Source of the DNA: an uncultured Gammaproteobacteria bacterium
Lineage (GTDB): Bacteria; Pseudomonadota; Gammaproteobacteria; Nitrosococcales; Methylophagaceae
Assembly: GCA_905181885.1 (NCBI GenBank)
Contig: CAJIZI010000003.1
Location: 372,001-436,000 of the forward strand
Length of the DNA: 64,000 nucleotides
Reading direction: 5' to 3'
The translations under genes were made by a program, and so were the position numbers. Numbering within the stretch: the first letter of the stretch is position 1; each line of letters opens with the position of its first letter. The notes under the pieces are model-generated. The model made no database searches and was not told where the DNA came from. It saw nothing but the letters and a program-made list of their open reading frames with translations. Shown piece by piece: positions 53,906 to 63,309 of the stretch.

Positions 53906-54817
53906 ATGCAACACAATTGGCCATTACTTTTAGTAACTTTTCTATTACCACTTCTTGTCGGCTTTAATATACAGGCATCTCCAACAGTGCAAAAGCAGAC
54001 TACTCCAATACGGATTGTTAGCTTAGTACCAAGTATTACCGAAACTTTATTTGCTCTTCAATCTAGTTCTCAACTTGTTGGTGTAAGCAACTATTGTGAT
54101 TACCCCCCAGCCTCTCAAAGTATTACTAAAGTTGGTCGTGGACTCAACCCAAATCTTGAAACCATCTTAAAGCTCGCCCCTGATCTAGTCGTCTTATCAC
54201 CATCAGGACAAAAAACGATTAATCAACTTGAACAATTAGGGATTACAACCCTTGCTATCAAATCCCAAACCCTTGACGATATTCGCCTCTCCATCAAGCT
54301 CATAGGTCAGGCTACAGGTCGACAGCCTGAATCCGCTTTGTTGCTTGCTCACTTTGATACACAGATTAATATGATAGAAAAAAAAGTCGCTGGCCAACCT
54401 CGGCCGCGAGTTATGATTTCTATGGGACATAGCGCTGGTAACAATGACTTCCAACAGTTTTATATCGCTGGCCAACAGGATTTTTATAATGATTTAATAA
54501 AATTGGCTGGTGGTATAAATGTTTATCAAAAGCCTATTCCAAAAGTGCCCTTGATATCACTGGAGGGGCTTTTTCACCTAAACCCTGAGGTGATTATTGA
54601 TGTTTTTCCCGAAGCTGATGACCACACAGCTTCAATTAAACAAGTCCGCCAGCAATGGACTGAGCTCAAACATATCAGTGCAATTAAAACTGAGCGTTTA
54701 CATATTATTGAAGCAGATTATGCAACAATCCCTGGGCCACGTATTATTAAACTACTAACAAGATTTGCTAAAATCATCCACCCTAATCTAGATTGGCCAA
54801 GAGACACCACTTATTAA
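53906..54817 (+). CDS. btuF: BtuF-like periplasmic cobalamin/corrinoid-binding protein
   Basis: Class III helical-backbone solute-binding protein. 303 aa. Signal peptide WPLLLVTFLLPLLVGFNIQA; then IRIVSLVPSITETLFALQSS, VGVSNYCDYPPASQSITKVG, NPNLETILKLAPDLVVLS, and VPLISLEGLFHLNPEVIIDV with the C-terminal ATIPGPRIIKLLTRFAKII. The SNYCDYP and NLE-ILxLxPDLV features are those of BtuF-type proteins. The ATPase and permease follow. Vitamin B12 is the likeliest ligand, but haem or siderophore is possible. I see no cobalamin riboswitch upstream. Confidence 0.87.
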   Translation: MQHNWPLLLVTFLLPLLVGFNIQASPTVQKQTTPIRIVSLVPSITETLFALQSSSQLVGVSNYCDYPPASQSITKVGRGLNPNLETILKLAPDLVVLSPSGQKTINQLEQLGITTLAIKSQTLDDIRLSIKLIGQATGRQPESALLLAHFDTQINMIEKKVAGQPRPRVMISMGHSAGNNDFQQFYIAGQQDFYNDLIKLAGGINVYQKPIPKVPLISLEGLFHLNPEVIIDVFPEADDHTASIKQVRQQWTELKHISAIKTERLHIIEADYATIPGPRIIKLLTRFAKIIHPNLDWPRDTTY

Positions 54818-54819
54818 CT

Positions 54820-55596
54820 ATGCTTCAGACTAATCACCTTAATGTTCATATCGCTCAAAAAAAATGCTTGGATGATATTAACTTACAATTTAATACACAT
54901 GACTACCTATGCGTTATAGGACCCAATGGTGCAGGTAAAAGTACCTTATTGAAAAGCTTAATGGGCATTGGTGCTGCAAGTAAAGGAAGCATCACAATAT
55001 CTGGTAAACCACTTGAAAAGATAAGTCAAAAAGAGCTTGCCCGTAATATCAGTTATGTCGCTCAATCGCATAACCAGCATTTAGACTTCACAGTTGCAGA
55101 TTTCATTAAAATGGCTAGATATCCACATCATAATATTTTCTCCACATGGACAACAGATGACCAGGTTGCTTTCGATAGTGCTCTTTTTATGACGGATACA
55201 GAAGCCTTTACAGACCGACAAATACCTAGCCTAAGTGGAGGCGAGTGTCAGCGTGTCATGATTGCGGCTGCACTCTGCCAACAGACGCCCTTCTTGTTGT
55301 TAGATGAGCCCACTAGCTTCCTAGATCCTCGCCACCAAGTCGAGGTACATCAATTAATTCAAAACTTAAACCAAAAGCATAAAATTAGTATTATTGAAGT
55401 TACTCATGACATAAATCATGCAATACAACATAGCTTACATATTTTGGCTCTAAAAGAAGGTAAGGTTTTCTGGAAAGGAAGGTCTACAGATTTTTTGGCA
55501 TCTTCCACCTTATCAAAAATATATAATCAAGAATTTGTAATACTAAAGCACCCCGAAACGGGACAGAATATTGCTTTAACTAGTGAGCAAGTATAG
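54820..55596 (+). CDS. btuD: ABC transporter ATPase, BtuD/FecE-like
   Basis: ATPase of the corrinoid/siderophore importer. About 258 aa from ATG 54820 (MLQTNHLNVHIAQKKCLDDI), 2 bp after the btuF stop. Walker [17 protein letters not shown]-loop SYVAQSHNQHLDFTVADFI, signature LSGGECQRVMIAAAL, Walker B PFLLLDEPTSFLDP and H-loop EVTHDINHA. Order btuF-btuD-btuC suggests one operon. Confidence 0.9.
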   Translation: MLQTNHLNVHIAQKKCLDDINLQFNTHDYLCVIGPNGAGKSTLLKSLMGIGAASKGSITISGKPLEKISQKELARNISYVAQSHNQHLDFTVADFIKMARYPHHNIFSTWTTDDQVAFDSALFMTDTEAFTDRQIPSLSGGECQRVMIAAALCQQTPFLLLDEPTSFLDPRHQVEVHQLIQNLNQKHKISIIEVTHDINHAIQHSLHILALKEGKVFWKGRSTDFLASSTLSKIYNQEFVILKHPETGQNIALTSEQV

Positions 55597-55601
55597 CTGC
55601 A

Positions 55602-56567
55602 ATGAAATCACTTCATGTCTTGCTATCAATTACCCTCGCATCCATAGTCATACTAACAATAGCACCCCACATTGGTCTAGCAAACAACACTGATCCTGCT
55701 ATTGCCTCACATATCTTATTACAAATCCGAATTCCACGTGTTTTATTGGCTTTTATTATCGGAGCGGGCTTAGCTTTATGTGGTTTAGTTTTTCAAGCAA
55801 TGTTTCATAACCCTCTAGCAACGCCCTTTACCTTAGGTGTGGCTAGTGGAGCTTCACTTGGTGCTGCTCTCGCTGTATTTTTTGGCTTGAGTTTTACATT
55901 TATTGGCATGGATAGCACTAGCTTTCTTGCTTTCATAGGTGCCTTAACCACAATTAGCTTTGTCTATTGCATCAGTCGTTTTGGTGGCGGCTTTTCTACT
56001 GAAGTTTTATTATTGACAGGTATAGCCGTAAGCTTTTTCTTTTCTAGCCTTATTTTATTGACACAATATTTAAGTGACATAACAGGTTCATTTCGGATAT
56101 TACGTTGGCTAATGGGTAACCTCTCTATCATTGGCTACAATGATATTTGGAGAATACTTCCTGTTGTTAGCGTTGTTACGGTCCTTGTTTTTTTCTTTCG
56201 CCGCGACCTTAACTTATTAGCTGCAGGCGATGATATTGCAATGAGTCGCGGTGTCTCAGTGAAAAAATTACGCTATGTGCTTTTTTTCTCAACCTCCATT
56301 TGTATCGGTGCCATAGTTGCACTCTGCGGACCAATTGGGTTTGTGGGTATGATGGTTCCACATATCTGTAGATTGTTAATTGGCAATGATCACCGATGGT
56401 TAATCCCAGCTAGTTGTTTATTTGGTGGTGCATTTTTGATCTTGTGTGATGGCATAGGTCGTTTAGTTATCGCTCCAGCTGAAATTCCCGTTGGTGTTAT
56501 CACCACATTATTAGGTGGGCCCTTCTTTCTTTGGCTGCTTATTCGAGCTAGAACACATAGACCTTAA
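55602..56567 (+). CDS. btuC: FecCD-family permease, BtuC-like
   Basis: Membrane subunit, 321 aa, hydrophobic throughout with about ten TM segments. RIPRVLLAFIIGAGLALCGL, QAMFHNPLATPFTLGVASGASLGAA (FecCD signature), RGVSVKKLRYVLFFSTSICIGAIVALCGPIGFVGMMVPHICR in the family-typical order, and a C-terminal AEIPVGVITTLLGGPFFLWL. 5 bp after the ATPase gene. Substrate assigned from the binding protein. Confidence 0.9.
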   Translation: MKSLHVLLSITLASIVILTIAPHIGLANNTDPAIASHILLQIRIPRVLLAFIIGAGLALCGLVFQAMFHNPLATPFTLGVASGASLGAALAVFFGLSFTFIGMDSTSFLAFIGALTTISFVYCISRFGGGFSTEVLLLTGIAVSFFFSSLILLTQYLSDITGSFRILRWLMGNLSIIGYNDIWRILPVVSVVTVLVFFFRRDLNLLAAGDDIAMSRGVSVKKLRYVLFFSTSICIGAIVALCGPIGFVGMMVPHICRLLIGNDHRWLIPASCLFGGAFLILCDGIGRLVIAPAEIPVGVITTLLGGPFFLWLLIRARTHRP

Positions 56568-56778
56568 CTATCTTTTAACATAACAATTTTAAGCTAATTA
56601 AACAGTGACCACTTCACACCTTAAAGACAGATTATTTTTGGCCTAGCATCCTATTTATTTTATAAATTGTCACTCCCTTCACTTTAGTTAAGATTCTCAT
56701 TTTTTTACGAACAGGGACAAGTAGTGAAAAACACCGTAAAATGTGGTGCATCTTTACTGACTTGGCTAGAAAAGCTCT

Positions 56779-57774
56779 ATGTCTCACCTTGTTATCTGCG
56801 CCTTATACAAATTTGTCACGTTAAATAACTATAGGGCTATTCAAAAGCCATTGCTTAGCCTTATGTTAGAACATGGTATCAGAGGTACAATATTACTAGC
56901 TCAAGAAGGTATTAATGGCACTGTTGCTGCTGACCGAAATAATATGGATCATTTATTAGCCTTTTTAAAAAGTGATGCCCGTCTAGCCGACCTGAGTTAT
57001 AAAGAGTCTTATACCAACCAACCTCCTTTTTTGCGAAGCCGCGTCAAACTCAAAAAAGAAATTGTCACAATGGGCATTGAGGGTATTGATCCAAAACGTG
57101 TCGTAGGAACCTATGTAAAGCCTACAGATTGGAATGCACTTATTAAGGATCCAGATGTCCTTTTAGTTGATACCCGTAATGATTATGAAGTACAAGTTGG
57201 TACTTTTAAAGATGCTTTAAACCCAAAAACAGAAAGTTTTAGAGATTTCCCGGGCTATGTCAAAGAAAAACTTGATGCTAAGAAACATACTAAAGTTGCC
57301 ATGTTTTGTACTGGAGGAATTCGTTGTGAAAAATCAACTGCTTACCTTAAAGAACAGGGCTTTGATGAGGTGTACCACCTAAAAGGTGGTATCTTAAAAT
57401 ACTTAGAGGAAGTACCTGCTGAAGAATCTCTTTGGGAAGGTGAATGCTTTGTCTTTGATGACCGCGTAACAGTTAACCATCAGCTAGAGAAAGGGGTTTA
57501 TGAGCAATGTAATGCTTGTCGGATGCCTATAACTGCCAAAGAACAGCTCAGTAACCAGTTCCAGCAAGGAGTTAGTTGCCCCCATTGTTTTGAAAGTACT
57601 ACAGAACAACAAAAGGCACGTTTTGCAGAACGTGAAAAACAAATGTCGTTAGCACAGCAGAGGGGCGAAAGTCATATTGGTACAGACACCGCAAAGGTAA
57701 TAGCTCAAAACCGGCTAAAAAAGCAAAAACATTTCCAACAACAACGCTCAGCATCACTCAAAAAAACTAGCTGA
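56779..57774 (+). CDS. trhO: tRNA uridine(34) hydroxylase TrhO (rhodanese family, YceA)
   Basis: Oxygen-dependent formation of 5-hydroxyuridine at the wobble position of tRNAs. 331 aa, normal. N-terminal acylphosphatase-like domain ([19 protein letters not shown]), central rhodanese domain with [16 protein letters not shown] and the catalytic Cys near residue 178 in [16 protein letters not shown], then a C-terminal CxxC zinc-like segment (CNACRMPI ... CPHCFE). It overlaps ggt by one base. Confidence 0.94.
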   Translation: MSHLVICALYKFVTLNNYRAIQKPLLSLMLEHGIRGTILLAQEGINGTVAADRNNMDHLLAFLKSDARLADLSYKESYTNQPPFLRSRVKLKKEIVTMGIEGIDPKRVVGTYVKPTDWNALIKDPDVLLVDTRNDYEVQVGTFKDALNPKTESFRDFPGYVKEKLDAKKHTKVAMFCTGGIRCEKSTAYLKEQGFDEVYHLKGGILKYLEEVPAEESLWEGECFVFDDRVTVNHQLEKGVYEQCNACRMPITAKEQLSNQFQQGVSCPHCFESTTEQQKARFAEREKQMSLAQQRGESHIGTDTAKVIAQNRLKKQKHFQQQRSASLKKTS

Positions 57775-59450
57775 TGATGTCCTTTCCCCGAGCTAACGTA
57801 GTCGTATTTTTATTAATCAGCCTAAGCTCATGTACCTCTGTCCCAACATATTCAAAAGTGGCAATAGCTACAGCCCATCCTTTGGCAACACAGGCTGGGC
57901 TAGATATCCTAAATCAAGGTGGTAATGCTTTTGATGCTGCTGTTGCTGTGAGTGCTGTTCTTGCCGTTGTTGAGCCAACAGGTTCGGGACTTGGTGGCGG
58001 TGGGTTTTGGCTTTTACATCGAGAACACGACAACTTCCAAATTATGATTGATGGAAGAGAAACAGCTCCTAATGCAGCACATCGTGATATGTACCTTGGA
58101 CCAAATGGAGAAAATGAAGAAAAGCTCTCTTTAAATGGCCCCCTTGCTGCAGGTATCCCAGGCCTACCTGCAGCCCTAGATCATATCAATCAAAAATATG
58201 GTCGCCTATCGCTAAAACAAACTCTAGCTCCAGCTATTGTGCATGCGAAATCTGGGTTTAAAGTCACTTCCCATTATCAATCCATGGCTCAACTCAGGTT
58301 CCAAACACTACAAAACTCACCTGCCGCTGCAGAGATATTCTTAGAATACAACAGCATTCCAAAAATTGGTCATGTGATTAGACAATTAGATCTTGCCCAC
58401 ACTCTAGAACAACTTGCTTCACTTGGTAGAAATGGTTTCTATCAAGGTGCTGTTGCAAATAAATTAATTCAAGGAGTCCAAGCAGCCGGAGGAATATGGA
58501 CACAGCGTGATTTAAGGGACTATCAAGTCAAAGAACGACAGCCCATCATAGGGACATACCAGGACTACAAGATCACTTCTGCATCTTTACCTTCTTCTGG
58601 TGGAATAGTACTTAGCACTATACTTAATCAATTAGAACACTTACCAATGTCAGAAGTTGATGAAGCACAGCAACGTCATTTTATAATCGAAGCAATGAGG
58701 CGTGCTTATTTTGATCGAAGTTATTACTTAGGAGATAGTGATTTTGTGACAATTCCTGATCACCTCAGCACCAAGGCCTATGCCCAGAACTTGGCCGCCA
58801 CAATTAATGCTGACCGTGCAAGTCATAATGAGCTGCTTATTGATGATCTTGCTAAAGGTGAGGACACCACCCACTTTTCTATCATTGATCAATATGGTAA
58901 TCGTGTAGCAGCCACTCTCAGCATTAATTATCCTTTTGGCTCAGGTTTCGTACCGCCAGGTACAGGAGTATTATTAAATGATGAAATGGATGACTTTTCT
59001 GCTCGGATTGGAACAGCTAATGTGTATGGTCTAGTTGGCAATGAAGCTAATTCTATTGCAGCTAACAAGCGACCTTTATCAAGTATGAGCCCAACATTTA
59101 TCGAAAACGATCAACATTTAATGATTATCGGCACTCCTGGAGGGAGTCGAATTATCACCATGGTTCTTTTGGGTATTTTAGATTTCATTGAACAAAAACC
59201 TGCAAAAGACATTGTATCTTCACCACGGTTTCATCATCAATACCTTCCTAATAAGGTGCAGATTGAGTCCTCAGGCTTTTCAAAAGAAGAACGGCAAGCT
59301 ATTATTGCGTATGGCCATGATATACAAGAGTTGACTCGACAATACGGTAATATGCAGATCATTATTTACGACAAAATAACTCAAGAATTGGAAGCTGCCA
59401 GCGATCCAAGGGGTGAAGGTCAAGCTCGTGTTGAGTCCCTTTCCCACTGA
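57774..59450 (+). CDS. ggt: Gamma-glutamyltranspeptidase, lipoprotein form
   Basis: Periplasmic hydrolysis and transfer of gamma-glutamyl groups from glutathione. 558 aa. Signal peptide VVFLLISLSSC with an apparent lipobox Cys, so probably membrane-anchored. AVAVSAVLAVVEPTGSGLGG, catalytic site GEDTTHFSIIDQYGNRVAAT, in which the Thr near residue 365 becomes the N-terminal nucleophile of the small subunit after self-cleavage, and GFVPPGTGVLLNDEMDDFS, PGGSRIITMVLLGILD. Starts in overlap with trhO; tatD follows by 2 bp. Confidence 0.95.
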   Translation: MMSFPRANVVVFLLISLSSCTSVPTYSKVAIATAHPLATQAGLDILNQGGNAFDAAVAVSAVLAVVEPTGSGLGGGGFWLLHREHDNFQIMIDGRETAPNAAHRDMYLGPNGENEEKLSLNGPLAAGIPGLPAALDHINQKYGRLSLKQTLAPAIVHAKSGFKVTSHYQSMAQLRFQTLQNSPAAAEIFLEYNSIPKIGHVIRQLDLAHTLEQLASLGRNGFYQGAVANKLIQGVQAAGGIWTQRDLRDYQVKERQPIIGTYQDYKITSASLPSSGGIVLSTILNQLEHLPMSEVDEAQQRHFIIEAMRRAYFDRSYYLGDSDFVTIPDHLSTKAYAQNLAATINADRASHNELLIDDLAKGEDTTHFSIIDQYGNRVAATLSINYPFGSGFVPPGTGVLLNDEMDDFSARIGTANVYGLVGNEANSIAANKRPLSSMSPTFIENDQHLMIIGTPGGSRIITMVLLGILDFIEQKPAKDIVSSPRFHHQYLPNKVQIESSGFSKEERQAIIAYGHDIQELTRQYGNMQIIIYDKITQELEAASDPRGEGQARVESLSH

Positions 59451-59452
59451 CT

Positions 59453-60214
59453 ATGAAATTAATTGACAGCCATTGTCATATTGATTTTGATCAGTTTTCG
59501 CCTGATCGTTCCGAAGTTTTACGACGTTGCTTAGCTCTCGATATAGACAAAATAATTGTACCTGGTGTCATCGCTAAAACCTGGGACCATTTGCTAGAAG
59601 TATGCCAACAGTCAGAACTTTTATTTCCAGCTCTGGGCTTACATCCCATGTTTATGCCTCATCATCGAGATAATGACCCCGATTTATTGATTGAGTATAT
59701 TGATGCCTATCACCCTATCGCAGTCGGTGAAATTGGATTAGATTTTTATGTGTCCAGTCATGATAAATTAACCCAAATTGCTTTATTTGAAAAACAACTT
59801 AAGGTCGCCGCCACTTTTAATTTACCTATTATTCTCCATGTTAGAAAAGCCCATGATCAAGTTATCCTTTTACTCAGGAAATATTCAATAAAAGGCGGTA
59901 TTGTTCATTGCTTTAATGGTAGTGAGCAACAAGCAAAAGATTATATAAAGCTAGGGGTTTTGTTAGGAGTTGGTGGAGCCGTTAGTTACAGTCGCGCAAC
60001 TAGATTACGTAATATGTTTGCCAAACTACCTCTATCAGCTCTCGTACTAGAAACCGATGCTCCTGATATGCCTCTACAAGACCAGGAGGGAAAACGTAAT
60101 TCACCAGAGTTTATTCCGCATATCCTCGATATTTTAGTTTCTTTACGGCCTGAAAGTGCTAGCGCTATAGCTCAGACAACCACTGCTAATGTACGGGCAT
60201 TACTTTCTATTTAG
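59453..60214 (+). CDS. tatD: TatD-family metal-dependent DNase
   Basis: TIM-barrel hydrolase of the TatD/YcfH/YjjV group; 3'-5' exonuclease or deacylase activity. 253 aa. Metal ligands visible: IDSHCHIDFDQF, AVGEIGLDFYVSS, LPIILHVRKAHDQV, GIVHCFNGSEQQAKDY and LETDAPDMPLQDQ. The exact paralogue is not determinable here; the RLKHxD-type position fits YjjV. Two bases after ggt. Confidence 0.93.
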   Translation: MKLIDSHCHIDFDQFSPDRSEVLRRCLALDIDKIIVPGVIAKTWDHLLEVCQQSELLFPALGLHPMFMPHHRDNDPDLLIEYIDAYHPIAVGEIGLDFYVSSHDKLTQIALFEKQLKVAATFNLPIILHVRKAHDQVILLLRKYSIKGGIVHCFNGSEQQAKDYIKLGVLLGVGGAVSYSRATRLRNMFAKLPLSALVLETDAPDMPLQDQEGKRNSPEFIPHILDILVSLRPESASAIAQTTTANVRALLSI

Positions 60215-60279
60215 CCACAAAATTATTTGAGTAAACTGCTAAACAATTTAAAGCGCGAAAATGATAAGCTGAAAATGTA

Positions 60280-60624
60280 ATGGAATTATCTCAATTAAAT
60301 CACTTTAAACAACAGTTGATCTCACAACGAGATACCTTAATGGCCTCACAGCAGATGGCTCAGAGTGCCTCTGAACCTGTTGAGCTCGACCAGTCTAGTG
60401 TTGGCCGCGTTTCCAGAGTCGATGCCATGCAAGCCCAGTCGATGTCAGTCGAAGCAACTCGCCTCAGACAGCAACAATTACGAAAAATAACTATGGCTTT
60501 AGCCTCAATAGAGTCCGGTGATTATGGCCACTGTCAACGTTGCGATGAAGAGATTGATCCACGTCGCCTAGCAATAGACCCTGCTGTTACAGAATGTGTG
60601 CCCTGCGCTACACAGCAGGAATAA
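60280..60624 (+). CDS. DksA/TraR-family C4 zinc-finger protein
   Basis: Short DksA-like protein, 114 aa against 151 for DksA. Coiled-coil helices (ATRLRQQQLRKITMALASIE) with the usual tip region SVGRVSRVDAMQ, then the zinc finger CQRC-x17-CVPC (HCQRCDEEIDPRRLAIDP ... CVPCATQQE). It may bind the RNA polymerase secondary channel and may respond to ppGpp, but the acidic tip pattern of true DksA is only partly present. Own leader of about 65 bp. Confidence 0.85.
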   Translation: MELSQLNHFKQQLISQRDTLMASQQMAQSASEPVELDQSSVGRVSRVDAMQAQSMSVEATRLRQQQLRKITMALASIESGDYGHCQRCDEEIDPRRLAIDPAVTECVPCATQQE

Positions 60625-60669
60625 GTTAGAATACTGTCTTTAAATTTTGCTTGGCTCGTAATTAATCAT

Positions 60670-61407
60670 ATGTCGACCAATAACCCCCTATTTGAACGAA
60701 GCCATATACTAATCGGTGACGAAGGTATTGCACGTATAGAAGCTAGTCATGTCTTAATAGCAGGTATAGGAGGTGTCGGTTCTTTTGCTGCTGAAGCACT
60801 CGCTCGACTGGGTGTAGGGCAACTCACACTAGTTGATCATGATGTTGTTTCACCTTCAAACCTTAACCGCCAGCTTATTGCATTAAATTCAACAGTTAAT
60901 AGGTTGAAAATATCAGTAATGGCTGAACGTATTGAAGATATCAATCCAAACTGCCGCGTTACTGTACTAAACCAATTTTTGAGTCCCGAAAGTATTCCTT
61001 CTTTACTTGAAAAGCCTTTTGATGTTGTTATCGATGCAATCGATAGTATGAGTAGTAAAGCCACATTAATTGAAACAGCCTGGCATCGCGATATTACCCT
61101 TTTTTCAAGTATGGGTGCTGGTGGAAAGTTAGATCCGACTCAAATACGCACCGGAGATCTCATGGATACGACTATCTGTAAACTTGCAAAGCAATTAAGA
61201 AGGCACGTCCGTAAACGCGATGTAGGCCGCGGGATTCAAACCGTCTATTCAATAGAACCGGCAATAACTCCCCTTCCTCCTCAAGCTGTTGAAAGGGGTC
61301 GTCCAAGAGCTGTAAATGGGACTGTCAGTTATATGCCTTCACTTTTTGGCCTCACATTAGCTGGTCTGGCTGCCAATGCTCTTATAGGCGATGCTCGTCG
61401 TGGATGA
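60670..61407 (+). CDS. tcdA: tRNA threonylcarbamoyladenosine dehydratase TcdA
   Basis: E1-like enzyme that cyclises t6A37 to ct6A in tRNAs. 245 aa. ATP site HVLIAGIGGVGSFAAEALAR, LVDHDVVSPSNLNRQL, DVVIDAIDSMSSKATLIETA (the alanine/serine-like acceptor region), then SSMGAGGKLDPTQIRTGDLM and IQTVYSIEP. Its sulfur donor partner CsdE is not in the window. Overlaps the next gene by 17 bp. Confidence 0.95.
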   Translation: MSTNNPLFERSHILIGDEGIARIEASHVLIAGIGGVGSFAAEALARLGVGQLTLVDHDVVSPSNLNRQLIALNSTVNRLKISVMAERIEDINPNCRVTVLNQFLSPESIPSLLEKPFDVVIDAIDSMSSKATLIETAWHRDITLFSSMGAGGKLDPTQIRTGDLMDTTICKLAKQLRRHVRKRDVGRGIQTVYSIEPAITPLPPQAVERGRPRAVNGTVSYMPSLFGLTLAGLAANALIGDARRG

Positions 61408-61921
61408 ACAAGATTCACCTCTTTCTCCAACTAATGTTTTAAACTGTCATACAAAAAGACAACTTGAACTAGCCCAACTACTTATTCCTTATGGTCTTAA
61501 AATTGAGTCTGTTGCTGATGACGAGTTGATCCCTGGCAGTTTTTTTGGTGAAAGAGAAGCCGGTTTAAAAAAACAAACTCTCTATCTTCGCAAAGATACA
61601 CCACTTCACTCTGCTCTTCATGAGGCTGGACACTATATTTGTATGGATCCTCTACGTCGAGAACAGTTAGATACTGATACTCAAGGCGGGTTTGATGAAG
61701 AAAATGGCGTCTGTTATCTGCAAATATTAATGTCAGATCTATTACGGGACGTAGGAAAAAATAGAATGATGCAGGACATGGATAACTGGGGCTATACCTT
61801 TAGATTAGGTAATGCGAAAACCTGGTTTGAACAGGATTCAGATGATGCCCGTCAGTGGCTTTGTTATCATAAAATAATTGACTCAAAACAAAACATAACT
61901 CTGCAGTTACGTGACAACTAA
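61391..61921 (+). CDS. Putative zinc metallopeptidase with HEAGH motif
   Basis: 176 aa, family not recognised. Clear HExxH active-site-like motif: LHSALHEAGHYICMDPLRRE, 72-95 residues from the start, followed by an acidic stretch DTQGGFDEENGVCYLQILM-SDLL. Glu in GGFDEENGV could be a third ligand. No signal peptide. It overlaps tcdA by 17 bp, so it is probably co-transcribed. Small ZnMc-like domains of this kind occur in proteobacteria as conserved hypotheticals next to tRNA genes; catalytic activity is inferred only from the motif. Confidence 0.7.
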   Translation: MLVVDEQDSPLSPTNVLNCHTKRQLELAQLLIPYGLKIESVADDELIPGSFFGEREAGLKKQTLYLRKDTPLHSALHEAGHYICMDPLRREQLDTDTQGGFDEENGVCYLQILMSDLLRDVGKNRMMQDMDNWGYTFRLGNAKTWFEQDSDDARQWLCYHKIIDSKQNITLQLRDN

Positions 61922-62007
61922 AAACTCTTTTATTACAGTAAGTCTGTTGAAGGTTTTTTCGTTAGGAGTTCATTACTTTTCAGACTGAAGATGGTCCAAA
62001 CAGTATA

Positions 62008-62940
62008 TCAAGCAACGTCAAAATAATTTCTTGCGGATTGACAGTCTCGTTCGATTTGCGCGACTAGTGCTGGTAAACCATCAAACTTTTTCTCATCACG
62101 CACTTTATGTAAGAAGTAAACCTGAACATTCTCTCCATAAATATCCTTATTAAAGTCGAACAAATGGACTTCGAGCAGCGTGTTTCCTTCACCAATTGTT
62201 GGTCTCACCCCTACATTTGCTATACCTTCGATAGGCTCATCTTCAAGACCATATAATCGAACAGCATAAACGCCTGTAAGAGGAACTTTCGCTCGATGAA
62301 GGTGAATGTTAGCAGTTGGGTATCCCAATGTTCTCCCACGCTTATCTCCATGAGCAACCCGGCCACTCATCTTGTAAGGGTGTCCTAATAGTGTTTGTGC
62401 TAGCATTAAGTCCCCCGCCGTTAATGCCTGCCTAATTCTTGTACTACTAACTCTAGTTTCCGCGATTGCAAAGGTATGCATGTTAACCACTTGAAAATTA
62501 TGCTCCTCACCCATTTTTTTTAACAGTGCGAAATCTCCTTTTCTATCTTTACCAAACTTGAAATCATCGCCAACCACCAAATAGCGAACATTTAAGCCCT
62601 TTACTAGTAATTTTTGAATAAAGTCATTAGCAGACATTCCAGCTAAAACCTCATTGAACCTAAGAACACACAATTGTTCAATCGAGTAGCTTCTTAATGC
62701 TTCTACTTTTTCACGAAATCGACTCAGCCTAGGAGGGGCTTTTGCGGGTAAAAAAAACTCTGTGGGTTGAGGCTCGAATGTAATGACAGTTGCTGGTAGG
62801 CCTAGCATGTCACCTTTTAATGCCAATTGGCTTAAAACAGCTTGATGACCCAAATGTACGCCATCAAAATTGCCAATTGTTGCCACGCACCCTTCGGATG
62901 ATGGAGACAGGTTATGAAAACCACGAATTATTTTTTTCAT
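62008..62940 (-). CDS. ribF: Bifunctional riboflavin kinase/FAD synthetase
   Basis: Makes FMN and then FAD from riboflavin. 310 aa. N-terminal adenylyltransferase: TIGNFDGVHLGHQAVLSQL and ETRVSSTRIRQALTAGDL; C-terminal kinase domain HGDKRGRTLGYPTANIHLHR and GVYAVRLYGLED, then EVHLFDFNKDIYGENVQVYF. Often leads ileS/lspA; here it is divergent from xseB. Its product supplies the flavoenzymes such as WrbA. 126 bp before xseB on the opposite strand, so promoters must lie between. Confidence 0.97.
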   Translation of the reverse strand: MKKIIRGFHNLSPSSEGCVATIGNFDGVHLGHQAVLSQLALKGDMLGLPATVITFEPQPTEFFLPAKAPPRLSRFREKVEALRSYSIEQLCVLRFNEVLAGMSANDFIQKLLVKGLNVRYLVVGDDFKFGKDRKGDFALLKKMGEEHNFQVVNMHTFAIAETRVSSTRIRQALTAGDLMLAQTLLGHPYKMSGRVAHGDKRGRTLGYPTANIHLHRAKVPLTGVYAVRLYGLEDEPIEGIANVGVRPTIGEGNTLLEVHLFDFNKDIYGENVQVYFLHKVRDEKKFDGLPALVAQIERDCQSARNYFDVA

Positions 62941-63066
62941 ATTTGGATGTCATTTCGTGAAGGCAGTATCATAGGTTAACACTATTAAATAAACAATCCA
63001 GCAGACAAAAATACGACTATTAATTTATACTGTGCACTTATTCACTTTTGTTGAGAGGGCGATCAA

Positions 63067-63309
63067 ATGGCAAAACGAAAAAAACTCAATTATGAAGCCT
63101 CCATAGCTGAACTAGAATCATTAGTTGAGCGATTAGAGCAAGGTGATATCAGCCTCGAAGAATCCCTTAAACTCTATGAAAGCGGTGTTCTGATCACCCG
63201 CGACTGTCAAGAAGCTTTGCAAAATGCTGAACAAAAAGTACAGATGTTATTAAAACAGTCGGGGCAGACCAACTTGGTTGAGTTTGAACCACACTCTTCC
63301 GATTCGTGA
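63067..63309 (+). CDS. xseB: Exodeoxyribonuclease VII small subunit
   Basis: Small subunit of ExoVII, which degrades single-stranded DNA in mismatch repair and damage tolerance. 80 aa, family length. NYEASIAELESLVERLEQGD, then ISLEESLKLYESGVLITRDC and the coiled-coil end LQNAEQKVQMLL. GTGA overlap with ispA shows translational coupling (xseB-ispA-dxs order). Confidence 0.96.
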   Translation: MAKRKKLNYEASIAELESLVERLEQGDISLEESLKLYESGVLITRDCQEALQNAEQKVQMLLKQSGQTNLVEFEPHSSDS

